Assembly (NCBI RefSeq): GCF_016653355.1
Contig: NZ_NHSK01000076.1
Coordinates: 123,333-187,332, forward strand
Reading direction: 5' to 3'
DNA length: 64,000 nucleotides
From: Rhodoplanes elegans
GTDB lineage: Bacteria > Pseudomonadota > Alphaproteobacteria > Rhizobiales > Xanthobacteraceae
How positions within the stretch are numbered: position 1 is the first letter of the stretch; every line of letters starts with the position of its first letter. The notes below the pieces were generated by a model that saw nothing but the letters and a program-made list of their open reading frames with translations, did no database searches and was not told where the DNA came from. This document shows, in pieces, positions 37,075 to 44,460 of the stretch. The translations under genes were made by a program, and so were the position numbers.

Positions 37075-37854
37075 ATGCAAACCGGCGCCTTCACTGCCCA
37101 ATTGGACGTTGCCCAAGTCGTTCTCTATGCCTTCTGGATCTTCTTCGCCGGGCTGATCTTCTATCTCCGGCGCGAGGACAAGCGCGAAGGCTACCCGCTC
37201 GATTCCGATCGCACCGTCGCCTCCGGCGGTCAGGTCGAGGTGGTCGGCTGGCCGCGCCCGCCCGAGCCCAAGACCTATCTGCTGGCGAGCGGCGCCACCG
37301 TCACGGTGCCGTCCAACGCTCCGCTGAAGATCGACACCCGCCTGAAGCCCGGCCCCCATGCCGGCTCGCCCTTCGAGCCGGTCGGCGATCCGATGGCCAC
37401 CGGCGTCGGCCCGGCCGCCTATGCGGATCGCGCCGATCATCCGGACCTCACCTGGGCCGGCGAGAACCGCATCGTGCCGCTGCGCGTCGCGACCGACCAC
37501 TGGGTCGACGAGAACGATCCGGATCCGCGCGGCTTCAACGTGGTCGCCGCCGACGGCGAGGTCGCCGGCACGGTCACCGAGCTGTGGATCGACCGGGCCG
37601 AGCCGATCGTGCGCTACTACGAGGTCGCGCTCGCCGGCAAGGGCAAGACCGTGATGCTGCCGGCCGTGTTCGCCTATGTCGACGGCGTCCGCAAGGAGCT
37701 CTCGGTCCCGGCCGTGCTGGCCAGCCAGTTCGCCGGCGTTCCGCCGATCAAGAGCGGCAGCCAGATCACGGCGCTCGAGGAGGACAAGGTGTCGGCCTAC
37801 TTCGCCGGCGGCAAGCTCTACGCCACCCCGGCCCGTGCGGAGCCGCTCCTGTGA
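37075..37854 (+). CDS. puhA: Photosynthetic reaction centre H subunit PuhA
   Basis: A 259-residue subunit with one N-terminal membrane helix (about 12-32: VVLYAFWIFFAGLIFYLRR) and a cytoplasmic beta-barrel domain. It stabilises the L/M core and guides proton uptake to quinone B. Family segments ENRIVPLRVATDHWV, VVAADGEVAGTVTELWID and SQITALEEDKVSAYFAGG are present. GGAGG precedes the start. The L and M genes (pufLM) are not in this window. Confidence 0.97.
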   Translation: MQTGAFTAQLDVAQVVLYAFWIFFAGLIFYLRREDKREGYPLDSDRTVASGGQVEVVGWPRPPEPKTYLLASGATVTVPSNAPLKIDTRLKPGPHAGSPFEPVGDPMATGVGPAAYADRADHPDLTWAGENRIVPLRVATDHWVDENDPDPRGFNVVAADGEVAGTVTELWIDRAEPIVRYYEVALAGKGKTVMLPAVFAYVDGVRKELSVPAVLASQFAGVPPIKSGSQITALEEDKVSAYFAGGKLYATPARAEPLL

Positions 37855-38498
37855 GATGGCTGAAGCCCTGGGAACCCCGTCCCCTGCCGGAAGCTCTTCC
37901 CGACGGTGAAGAGATCCTGTGGCGGGGCGGGCCACTCCTCGCGCCGCTGGCCGTGCACGTGTTCCACGTCCGGAAGGCCGCCGTCTATTTCGCGGTGCTC
38001 CTCCTGTGGTTCGGCGCGTCCACCTATGCGGACGAGGGTTCCCTCGCGGGCGCCGTCGTCGCGGCCATGTGGGTGGTGCCGCTCGCGCTCGCCGCGATCG
38101 GCATCCTGGGGCTGTTCGCCTATCTGGTCCGGCGGACCACGACGTACACGATCACGTCCCGCCGGATCATCCTGCAGTACGGGGTCGCCTTCCCGATGAC
38201 GCTGAACCTGCCGTTCAAGCACATCGGGGCGGCGTCCCTGCGCCTCTATCGCGACGGCTCCGGCGACGTCCCGGTCGTCCTGACTGGCGGCGTCAAGATC
38301 GCCTATCCGATCCTGTGGCCGCACGCCCGGCCATGGCATCTGCGCCGTCCCGAGCCTATGCTGCGGGTCGTCGCCGACGGCCGAAGGGTCGCCGAGATCC
38401 TCGCCCGGGCGATCGTCTCCCGGCCGGCCGAGGGCGTCGACAGCCCGCAAGGCGCCACGACCCCCGACCTGCCGCGGACCTCCAGCGCCGCGGCCTGA
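37851..38498 (+). CDS. puhB: Reaction-centre assembly protein PuhB
   Basis: A 215-residue membrane protein with a PH-like (bPH2) domain after about two to three membrane segments (residues 30-90), YTITSRRIILQYGVAFPM being the characteristic part. PuhB is needed for efficient reaction-centre and LH1 assembly. It starts with a GTG that overlaps the puhA stop (GTGA). Confidence 0.93.
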   Translation: MRWLKPWEPRPLPEALPDGEEILWRGGPLLAPLAVHVFHVRKAAVYFAVLLLWFGASTYADEGSLAGAVVAAMWVVPLALAAIGILGLFAYLVRRTTTYTITSRRIILQYGVAFPMTLNLPFKHIGAASLRLYRDGSGDVPVVLTGGVKIAYPILWPHARPWHLRRPEPMLRVVADGRRVAEILARAIVSRPAEGVDSPQGATTPDLPRTSSAAA

Positions 38499-38511
38499 CA
38501 CGGAGCTTTTC

Positions 38512-38994
38512 ATGGGCGACGTCGCCAATGGCGATCAGGCGCGACGACCGTTTCCGCTCGGCCCGCTGCTCGGCGCGGCGGCCCTGCTGGCCTTCGTGCT
38601 GATCGCGGTCGGCGTCTCGCGCGGCGTCGGAACGGTGCCGACCGGCGCCCCGCCCGCCCCCGAGGCGGTGGCCGCCGTGGCGGCCCGCGACCTGAAATTC
38701 GTCGATCGCCCCGACGGCGGCGTCGCCGTGGTCGACGCGGCGAGCGGGCGCGACATCGACACGCTGGCCGCCGGCCAGGACAACTTCATCCGCGGCACGC
38801 TGCGCGGCTTCGCCCGCGAGCGCCGCCGCCAGGACATCGGCATCGACCTGCCGTTCCGTCTCACCCGGTGGACCGACGGGCGCCTGTCGCTCGACGATCC
38901 CGCGACCGGGCGTCATGTCGAGCTGTCGGCCTTCGGCGTCACCAATGCCGAGGCCTTCGGCCGCTTCCTCGAGCGACGGGACGGGACGCGATGA
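38512..38994 (+). CDS. puhC: Photosynthetic complex assembly protein PuhC
   Basis: A 160-residue protein with one N-terminal membrane helix (about 17-36) and a periplasmic domain (DLKFVDRPDGGVAVVDAASG). PuhC supports organisation of the LH1-RC complex. It lies 13 bases after puhB, and its stop overlaps the next small gene. Confidence 0.92.
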   Translation: MGDVANGDQARRPFPLGPLLGAAALLAFVLIAVGVSRGVGTVPTGAPPAPEAVAAVAARDLKFVDRPDGGVAVVDAASGRDIDTLAAGQDNFIRGTLRGFARERRRQDIGIDLPFRLTRWTDGRLSLDDPATGRHVELSAFGVTNAEAFGRFLERRDGTR

Positions 38995-39293
38995 TCGGAT
39001 CATGGAAGCGCGGGCGCCGCGTCGTCGAGGTGCCGTGCACCATCGAGATCGAGCGGACGGCGGACAGCCTGCACGCTCACGTCGACCTTCAAGGGATAGA
39101 GATCGAGCCGGGCGACGAGGTCATCGTCCACGACGCCCCGACATCGATCCCGTTCGGTGAGAGCACCATTGTCCACAGCCGGGCCACCGTGGTCCTGGCC
39201 GGACGCGTGGAGCGCCTGATGGCGCGGATCACCGGCTACTTCGAGCTGACCGAGCTTTACGAGGTCGGCTTTTCCCCTGGGAGGACGCCATGA
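38991..39293 (+). CDS. Conserved small protein of the puh operon, unknown role
   Basis: A 100-residue, apparently soluble protein locked into the operon by overlaps of 4 bases with puhC and with acsF. No membrane segment or signal. It is beta-rich ([31 protein letters not shown]) with a short helix-like end, [14 protein letters not shown]. An equivalent unnamed reading frame is found between puhC and acsF in related bacteria as far as I recall. Translational coupling to acsF suggests a role in cyclase function or complex assembly, but nothing in the sequence proves it. Confidence 0.85.
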   Translation: MIGSWKRGRRVVEVPCTIEIERTADSLHAHVDLQGIEIEPGDEVIVHDAPTSIPFGESTIVHSRATVVLAGRVERLMARITGYFELTELYEVGFSPGRTP

Positions 39294-40417
39294 TCCAGAT
39301 GGAAGGCGGAGTGGGGCCGAACCCCATCAAGGCCCCACGTGTGGCGATCGATCCGATCGCGACCGATCCGGTCACGTCGGATCAGACCACGACCGAGATC
39401 GCCAAGCAGGACACGATCCTCAGCCCGCGCTTCTACACGACCGACTACGCCGCCATGGACCGGGTCGACATCGGCTCGGTGCGGGCCGAGTGGGAGGCGA
39501 TGCTGGCCGAGTTGCGCGCCGACCACAACAAGGGCCACTTCACCCGCGACGCCGAGTGGAAGGCCGACCTCGAGTCGCTGCCCGAGGGGCTGCGCCAGGA
39601 GTTCGTCGACTTCCTCGTGTCGTCGCTCACCGCCGAGTTCTCCGGCTGCGTGCTCTACGCCGAGATCAAGAAGCGCATCAAGAATCCCGACGTGCGGGAC
39701 CTGTTCACCTACATGAGCCGCGACGAGGCGCGCCACGCCGGCTTCATCAACGACGCGCTCAAGGACTTCGGCATCGGGGTCGATCTCGGCTTCCTCAGCC
39801 GGGCGAAGAAGTACACGTATTTCAGGCCGAAGTTCATCTTCTACGCGACCTATCTGTCCGAGAAGATCGGCTACGCCCGCTACATCACGATCTATCGCCA
39901 GCTCGAGCGCCATCCGGATCGCCGCTTCCACCCGATCTTCAAGTGGTTCGAGAAGTGGTGCAATGACGAGTTCCGCCACGGCGAGGCCTTCGCACTCCTG
40001 ATGCGGGCCGACCCGCGCCTGATCTCCGGCGTCAACAAGCTGTGGATCCGCTTCTTCCTGCTCGCCGTGTTCGCCACCATGTACGTACGCGACCACATGC
40101 GGCCCGAGTTCCACAAGGCGATCGGGATGGACCCGACGACCTACGACTTCGAGGTGTTCCGCAAGACCACCGAGATCTCGCGCCAGGTGTTCCCGCTGGA
40201 GCTCGACATCGACCGGCCGGAGTTCAAGGCCGGCCTCGACACGCTGTGGCGGATCGCCGAGGAGGGGGCCGCGGCGCGCGCCCGCGGTGGCGTCCTCGGG
40301 GCGCTGACGCGGGTTCGTCTCGGCGCCGTGGGCGCCTGGACGCTCGCCAGGCTCTACCTGCTGCCCGTCAAACAGAACACCCTGCCGGAGCGGGTGCGTC
40401 TCGCACCCGCCTGGTAA
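39290..40417 (+). CDS. acsF: Aerobic Mg-protoporphyrin monomethyl ester cyclase AcsF
   Basis: A 375-residue di-iron oxygenase that forms the isocyclic ring E of (bacterio)chlorophyll with O2. The iron-binding motifs are SRDEARHAG (Glu146, His149) and [10 protein letters not shown] (Glu227, His230). A membrane-associated stretch [16 protein letters not shown] follows. The oxygen-dependent enzyme indicates pigment synthesis under aerobic or microaerobic conditions. The anaerobic BchE is not in this window. Confidence 0.96.
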   Translation: MIQMEGGVGPNPIKAPRVAIDPIATDPVTSDQTTTEIAKQDTILSPRFYTTDYAAMDRVDIGSVRAEWEAMLAELRADHNKGHFTRDAEWKADLESLPEGLRQEFVDFLVSSLTAEFSGCVLYAEIKKRIKNPDVRDLFTYMSRDEARHAGFINDALKDFGIGVDLGFLSRAKKYTYFRPKFIFYATYLSEKIGYARYITIYRQLERHPDRRFHPIFKWFEKWCNDEFRHGEAFALLMRADPRLISGVNKLWIRFFLLAVFATMYVRDHMRPEFHKAIGMDPTTYDFEVFRKTTEISRQVFPLELDIDRPEFKAGLDTLWRIAEEGAAARARGGVLGALTRVRLGAVGAWTLARLYLLPVKQNTLPERVRLAPAW

Positions 40418-40436
40418 CGACGAAGGATCCGCCCGC

Positions 40437-41468
40437 GTGGTCCATTACGGCATTCCGATCCTGTACACGCTGTTCGTGTGGTGGTTCAGCACGGGCGTGA
40501 TCATGTTCCTGGACGGGCTGCCGCGGAAGACGTTCCCGTACAGCATCGCGGCCGCCGCGGTGCTGTACGGCCTCGCGCTGTGGGGGATCGCCGCGTCGAG
40601 CCACGACATGACGGTGTTCGGCGCCTACTGCACCTTCACGTGCGGCCTGATCGTCTGGGGGTTCAACGAGATCACGTTCCTGATGGGCTACGTGACGGGC
40701 CCGCGCACCACGCCGTGCCCGCCCGACTGCAAGGGCTGGCGGCACTTCGTCCACGCCGTGGAGGCGATCCTCTATCACGAGCTCGGGATCGTCGTGTCGG
40801 CCGTGCTGGTCTGCTGGGCGAGCTGGGGCGAGCCCAACCAGGTCGGAACCTGGACCTTCATGATCCTCTGGCTGATGCGGCTGTCGACCAAGCTCAACAT
40901 TTTCCTCGGCGTGCCCAACCTCACCGAGGAGTTCCTGCCCGACCATCTCGCCTACATGAAGGGCTACTTCCGCAAGCGGCCGATGAACTGGCTGTTCCCG
41001 TTCACTGTGACGGCCTCGACCGTGATCGCCGCCGTGCTGGCCGTGCAGGCTTCCGAGCTCGCGGTGACGGATCCGCACCAGGCCGCCGGCCTCACCTTCG
41101 TCGTCACCCTGATGTCGCTCGCCATCCTGGAGCATTGGTTCCTGGTGATGCCGATGTCGGTGGTGCCGCTGTGGCGCTGGGGCCTGAAGTCGCGCGAGTG
41201 GTTCCGCAGGCTCGATCCCCGCCGCAACGGCACGCGCCGGGATCGTGCCGACCGCGCCGCCGCCACCGACGGGGCGGACACGCGCGGCGAAGGCGTCGGT
41301 CGCGGCGTCGTCGTCGAGATGGCGCCCGTCAAGGTCGAGAAGACCCGGCTGGCCCGTCGCATCCCGCGCACCGGCGGCACCACGCTTTCGCTGTCGCTCG
41401 ACGCCGGGCCGGACGACCGCACGCTCTGCCCGCGCCCCGCCACCGTCGCGGCGCCGCCGCGCGGGTAG
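40437..41468 (+). CDS. puhE: Photosynthetic complex assembly protein 2, PuhE
   Basis: A 343-residue protein (DUF3623) with about seven membrane segments in the first 270 residues, then a basic, probably disordered C-terminal tail of about 75 residues. GFNEITFLMGYVTGPR and RLSTKLNIFLGVPNLTEEFLP are family marks. PuhE influences photosynthetic complex and bacteriochlorophyll levels in Rhodobacter. It starts with GTG after AAGGA and ends the bchF-puhE run. Confidence 0.92.
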   Translation: MVHYGIPILYTLFVWWFSTGVIMFLDGLPRKTFPYSIAAAAVLYGLALWGIAASSHDMTVFGAYCTFTCGLIVWGFNEITFLMGYVTGPRTTPCPPDCKGWRHFVHAVEAILYHELGIVVSAVLVCWASWGEPNQVGTWTFMILWLMRLSTKLNIFLGVPNLTEEFLPDHLAYMKGYFRKRPMNWLFPFTVTASTVIAAVLAVQASELAVTDPHQAAGLTFVVTLMSLAILEHWFLVMPMSVVPLWRWGLKSREWFRRLDPRRNGTRRDRADRAAATDGADTRGEGVGRGVVVEMAPVKVEKTRLARRIPRTGGTTLSLSLDAGPDDRTLCPRPATVAAPPRG

Positions 41469-41588
41469 GCCGCGGCCGCCGATCGTCGGTTCAGACACGC
41501 GACGTCGGCGCGCCGCAGGCGCGGTGAGGCGCGCGTCGCTCCCTCCCGGGACAACGGTCGCGCAGCGGCGTGCCGTCGTGGGCGTAGG

Positions 41589-41625
41589 GTGGGCGTCGGC
41601 GCGCCGAAGGTGCGGCGATGCCCAC
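41589..41625 (+). repeat. REP hairpin upstream of RAYT
   Basis: GTGGGCGTCGGCGC pairs with GTGCGGCGATGCCCAC to make an imperfect stem-loop, preceded by GTAGG at 41584. It lies 26 bases before the transposase start. Confidence 0.75.
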
Positions 41626-41651
41626 GCCGTCCGGCGTGTGTGGGTCCTCTG

Positions 41652-42182
41652 ATGTCACGTTACCGTCGCGCCCGTGTCGAAGGCGGCACGTTCTTTTTCA
41701 CCCTCGTTCTCACGGACCGCAGCGACGATCTGCTGGTGCGTGAGATTGATCGATTCCGTCGGTCTTACGCCGACGCACGAGCGCGTCGCCCTTTCGAGAC
41801 GGTCGCAATCTGCGTGCTGCCGGATCACCTCCACGCCATATGGACGCTTCCACCCGGTGACGGCGATTTCGCCACTCGCTGGTCCGTGATCAAGGCCGGC
41901 TTCTCGCGCGACCTCGCACCGGCCGGGTTGCGGTCACCCGGCCAAGTGGCCAAACGTGACAAGGGCATCTGGCAGCGTCGACACTGGGAGCACGTCATTC
42001 GCGACGATGCCGATCTCGCGCGGCATGTCGATTACATTCACTACAATCCGGTCAAGCACGGCTGCGTATCGGCGGTGCGTGATTGGCCCCACAGCAGCTT
42101 CCATCATTACGTTGCGCGTGGCCTGCTGCCTTCCGACTGGGGCGGCGATCTAGTCACAATCGAGGGAGCGTTTGGTGAATAG
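41652..42182 (+). CDS. REP-associated tyrosine transposase (RAYT, Y1/HUH family)
   Basis: A 176-residue Y1-type transposase. The HUH-type metal motif is HLH (59-61, in PDHLHAIW), and the catalytic tyrosine is most likely Tyr128 in HVDYIHYNPVKHG. Such proteins nick single-stranded REP hairpins and are thought to spread REP repeats; they are usually single-copy and domesticated-looking. The start at 41652 (MSRYRRARVE) fits the domain start. Length and motifs are intact. It is flanked on both sides by REP hairpins that fit as its substrates. Confidence 0.92.
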   Translation: MSRYRRARVEGGTFFFTLVLTDRSDDLLVREIDRFRRSYADARARRPFETVAICVLPDHLHAIWTLPPGDGDFATRWSVIKAGFSRDLAPAGLRSPGQVAKRDKGIWQRRHWEHVIRDDADLARHVDYIHYNPVKHGCVSAVRDWPHSSFHHYVARGLLPSDWGGDLVTIEGAFGE

Positions 42183-42277
42183 GTCGCGAATCGAGAGTGG
42201 GCTCTGCGGGTGGAGGGACGGTGCTCACGGCCGGCGACGTGATCCTGCTCGGACCCAGTGCCGAGTCGATCGACCGC

Positions 42278-42314
42278 GTGGGCAAGCCGCGCCTGAGCGG
42301 CGCAGCCAGCCCAC
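42278..42314 (-). repeat. REP hairpin downstream of RAYT, inverted
   Basis: On the minus strand this reads GTGGGCTGGCTGCGCC...GCGCGGCTTGCCCAC after a GTAGG, close to the upstream REP in stem and flanks but in opposite orientation. It lies about 95 bases after the transposase stop. Confidence 0.72.
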
Positions 42315-42373
42315 CCTACAGTTCCGGACTACGGTTCCGGACGCCGGCAAACTCCCGCGCCCCCTGAACGCGA

Positions 42374-42407
42374 AAGCGCCCCGGCGGAGGGTCCGCGCGG
42401 GGCGTTT
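42374..42407. terminator. Terminator hairpin after rpmB
   Basis: Stem CGCCCCG (42377-42383) with CGGGGCG (42398-42404), flanked by AAA on one side and TTT on the other, so it can act in both directions. It lies about 50 bases beyond the rpmB stop on the minus strand. Confidence 0.55.
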
Positions 42408-42457
42408 CGAATTCGACGTGAGCGGTGTCCGGCGCCTGCGCGCCGGCCGGCGCCGTG

Positions 42458-42769
42458 TCAGCCCGCGGCCGAAGCCTCGGCCTTCGCGGCCACGGCCTTC
42501 TTGCTCACCTGCCGCTTGAGCAGCAGGGCGCGCGGCGACAGCTCGGTGTCGCGGGCCTTGAGCAGGAACGCGTCGAGGCCGCCCCGGTGATCGACGCTCT
42601 TGAGCGCGTTCGCCGAGATGCGCAGCCGCACGCCGCGGCCGAGCGCGTCGGACTGCAGCGTCACGTTGACCAGGTTCGGCAGGAAGCGCCGCTTCGTCTT
42701 GATGTTGGAGTGGCTGACCGTGTGGCCGACGAGCGCCCCCTTCCCGGTCAGTTCGCACCGTCGCGACAT
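42458..42769 (-). CDS. rpmB: 50S ribosomal protein L28
   Basis: A 103-residue ribosomal protein starting [16 protein letters not shown], with [12 protein letters not shown] and [22 protein letters not shown]. The typical alphaproteobacterial length is about 97-103; the Ala/Lys tail ([13 protein letters not shown]) is variable. The start is set by GAGG upstream. It stands alone on the minus strand and ends at a hairpin terminator. Confidence 0.97.
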   Translation of the reverse strand: MSRRCELTGKGALVGHTVSHSNIKTKRRFLPNLVNVTLQSDALGRGVRLRISANALKSVDHRGGLDAFLLKARDTELSPRALLLKRQVSKKAVAAKAEASAAG

Positions 42770-43022
42770 GGAAACCTCGATGATGTCTGTAAATTCGGCG
42801 ACCCTGCGCGCGCGCAAGGCCGGGACGCGAGCCGAAGCTCGTTCCGGGATCGCGGACGTATAGAGAGGGGGAGCCGCAGCGTCAAGCACGCGGAGCGCCG
42901 GAAACGCGGCCGCGGCGGGCCGATCCGCCCTGCCGAAACATCATAGAAACGACGTATTCGAACCCGACACAGGGCCGGTCGCCGACCATCGCCACAGCGC
43001 CCCCGCGAGGATCCGCACCCCC

Positions 43023-43877
43023 GTGTCGTCCGGCCGTTTCGCCACCCGCCCGCTTCTGTGCGCCTTGGTTGCGTTCGCCGGTCTCGGTGCCGTGGCGCCG
43101 GCGTCGGCGCAGGGCAAGCTCGACGCCCGCTACACGGCGACCCTCTCCGGAATCCCGATCGGCCGCGGCGCCTGGGTCATCGACATCGCCGACGACCAGT
43201 ACACGGCGGCCGCGAGCGGCACCACGGCCGGCATCGTCCGTCTGTTCGCCAGCGGCCAGGGCTCGAGCGCCTCGCGCGGCCATGTCCGCCGCGGCAATTT
43301 GCTACCATCCACCTATGCGTCGAGCCTGACCTCGGACAAGAAGTCCGAGGAGCTGCGTATCGTCCTGCAGAACGGCACCGTCAAGGACGTCTCGGTCGAG
43401 CCGCCGTCGCCGCCGCAGCCGGAGCGGCTGCCCGTCACCGACGCCCACCGGCGCGGCGTCACCGATCCGATGAGCGCCGCCCTGATGACGGTCGCCGGCG
43501 CCGGCCAGCAGATCGGAACCGAGGCCTGCGCCCGCACGCTGCCGATCTTCGACGGCCGCATGCGCTTCGACCTGCAGCTCGCCTTCAAGCGCTTCGAGAC
43601 CGTCAAGGCCGAGCGCGGCTATTCCGGGCCGGTGGCGGTCTGCACCGTCACCTTCACGCCGATCGCCGGCTACATCCCGGACCGGCCCGCCATCGTCTAC
43701 CTGGCGCGCCAGCGCGACATGGAGATCTGGCTGGCGCCGCTCGCCGGCACCCGTGTCGTGGTCCCCTACAAGATCATCATCCCGACGCCGTTCGGCCTCG
43801 GCGTGCTGGAGGCGACCCAGTTCGTCGCGACCTCGGGCGCGACCCGGCCGACCCCCACCAGCGCGCGCATTCCCTGA
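43023..43877 (+). CDS. DUF3108 domain exported protein
   Basis: A 284-residue protein with a signal peptide (cut near PASAQG, about residue 30) and a DUF3108 domain: LDARYTATLSGIPIGRGAWVID, then SSLTSDKKSEELRIVL and a C-terminal VVPYKIIIPTPFGLGVLEATQF. The family is periplasmic and of unknown role, probably lipid- or envelope-related. The start codon is GTG. It is divergent from rpmB. Confidence 0.88.
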   Translation: MSSGRFATRPLLCALVAFAGLGAVAPASAQGKLDARYTATLSGIPIGRGAWVIDIADDQYTAAASGTTAGIVRLFASGQGSSASRGHVRRGNLLPSTYASSLTSDKKSEELRIVLQNGTVKDVSVEPPSPPQPERLPVTDAHRRGVTDPMSAALMTVAGAGQQIGTEACARTLPIFDGRMRFDLQLAFKRFETVKAERGYSGPVAVCTVTFTPIAGYIPDRPAIVYLARQRDMEIWLAPLAGTRVVVPYKIIIPTPFGLGVLEATQFVATSGATRPTPTSARIP

Positions 43878-44460
43878 TCGTTGCACGGCGGTGCCGGGAC
43901 GTTAACCGGAGCAGCGCGGATGCGGTCCGGCCGCGACCGGGCTCCTACCTCATCTGGATCTCCGGCGGCGGTGAAACCGAGATGTGGAGGAGAACGAATC
44001 TCGACTCGGGCCGAGTCAGCGATTCGGGCGCGATTCGTTCGAGAGTCGTTCCAAGGGCTTAACGGGAACGGCCGGCGTCCCGCGAAACCGTCGCATTCCG
44101 GGACAGGGCCCCCACCTTTGCTCCGGAAACACGTCGCGGGAGGCGAGGCGAGGCTTGGGTGCGCGGGCGAAAGCGGCTAAGAGAGAGCCGCCGGTGCACG
44201 CCTCCCGTGGGAACGGACGCGGATTCCAACGGGGCACCGGCAGGCCCGCGCGGTCGCGGCGGGCGAGACGCGCCGTCCGGTACAGCGCCGCCCGGACAGG
44301 AACGGACCCGGACATGACGTCCAGCTACCCGACGTCTCCAGACATGCGGTCTCGGAGACTTTCCCGAGAGGTTTCGCCGCGCGCCGTCGCTCGCGACCCG
44401 GCTCGCCCCTCCTCGTGCCGCGCGCCGGCCTGACCGCGGCGCTCCGGTCCAGAACAACCG
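43878..44460. other. Long non-coding gap before the helicase gene
   Basis: About 580 bases with no convincing gene. It contains one strong imperfect hairpin (43995-44026: CGAATC, GACTC / GAGTC, GATTCG) without a T-tract. The last 100 bases should hold the helicase promoter. I looked for RNase P RNA, tRNA and tmRNA signatures and saw none. Confidence 0.5.

Larger units (their letters stand above)
41584..42319 (+). mobile_element. REP-RAYT unit with inverted REP hairpins
   Basis: A RAYT transposase gene flanked by two related palindromic repeats in opposite orientation. Both begin GTAGGGTGGGC when read outward-in, and both contain a GTGGGC...GCCCAC stem. It stands exactly at the border between the photosynthesis block and ribosomal protein gene rpmB. 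Confidence 0.8.
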
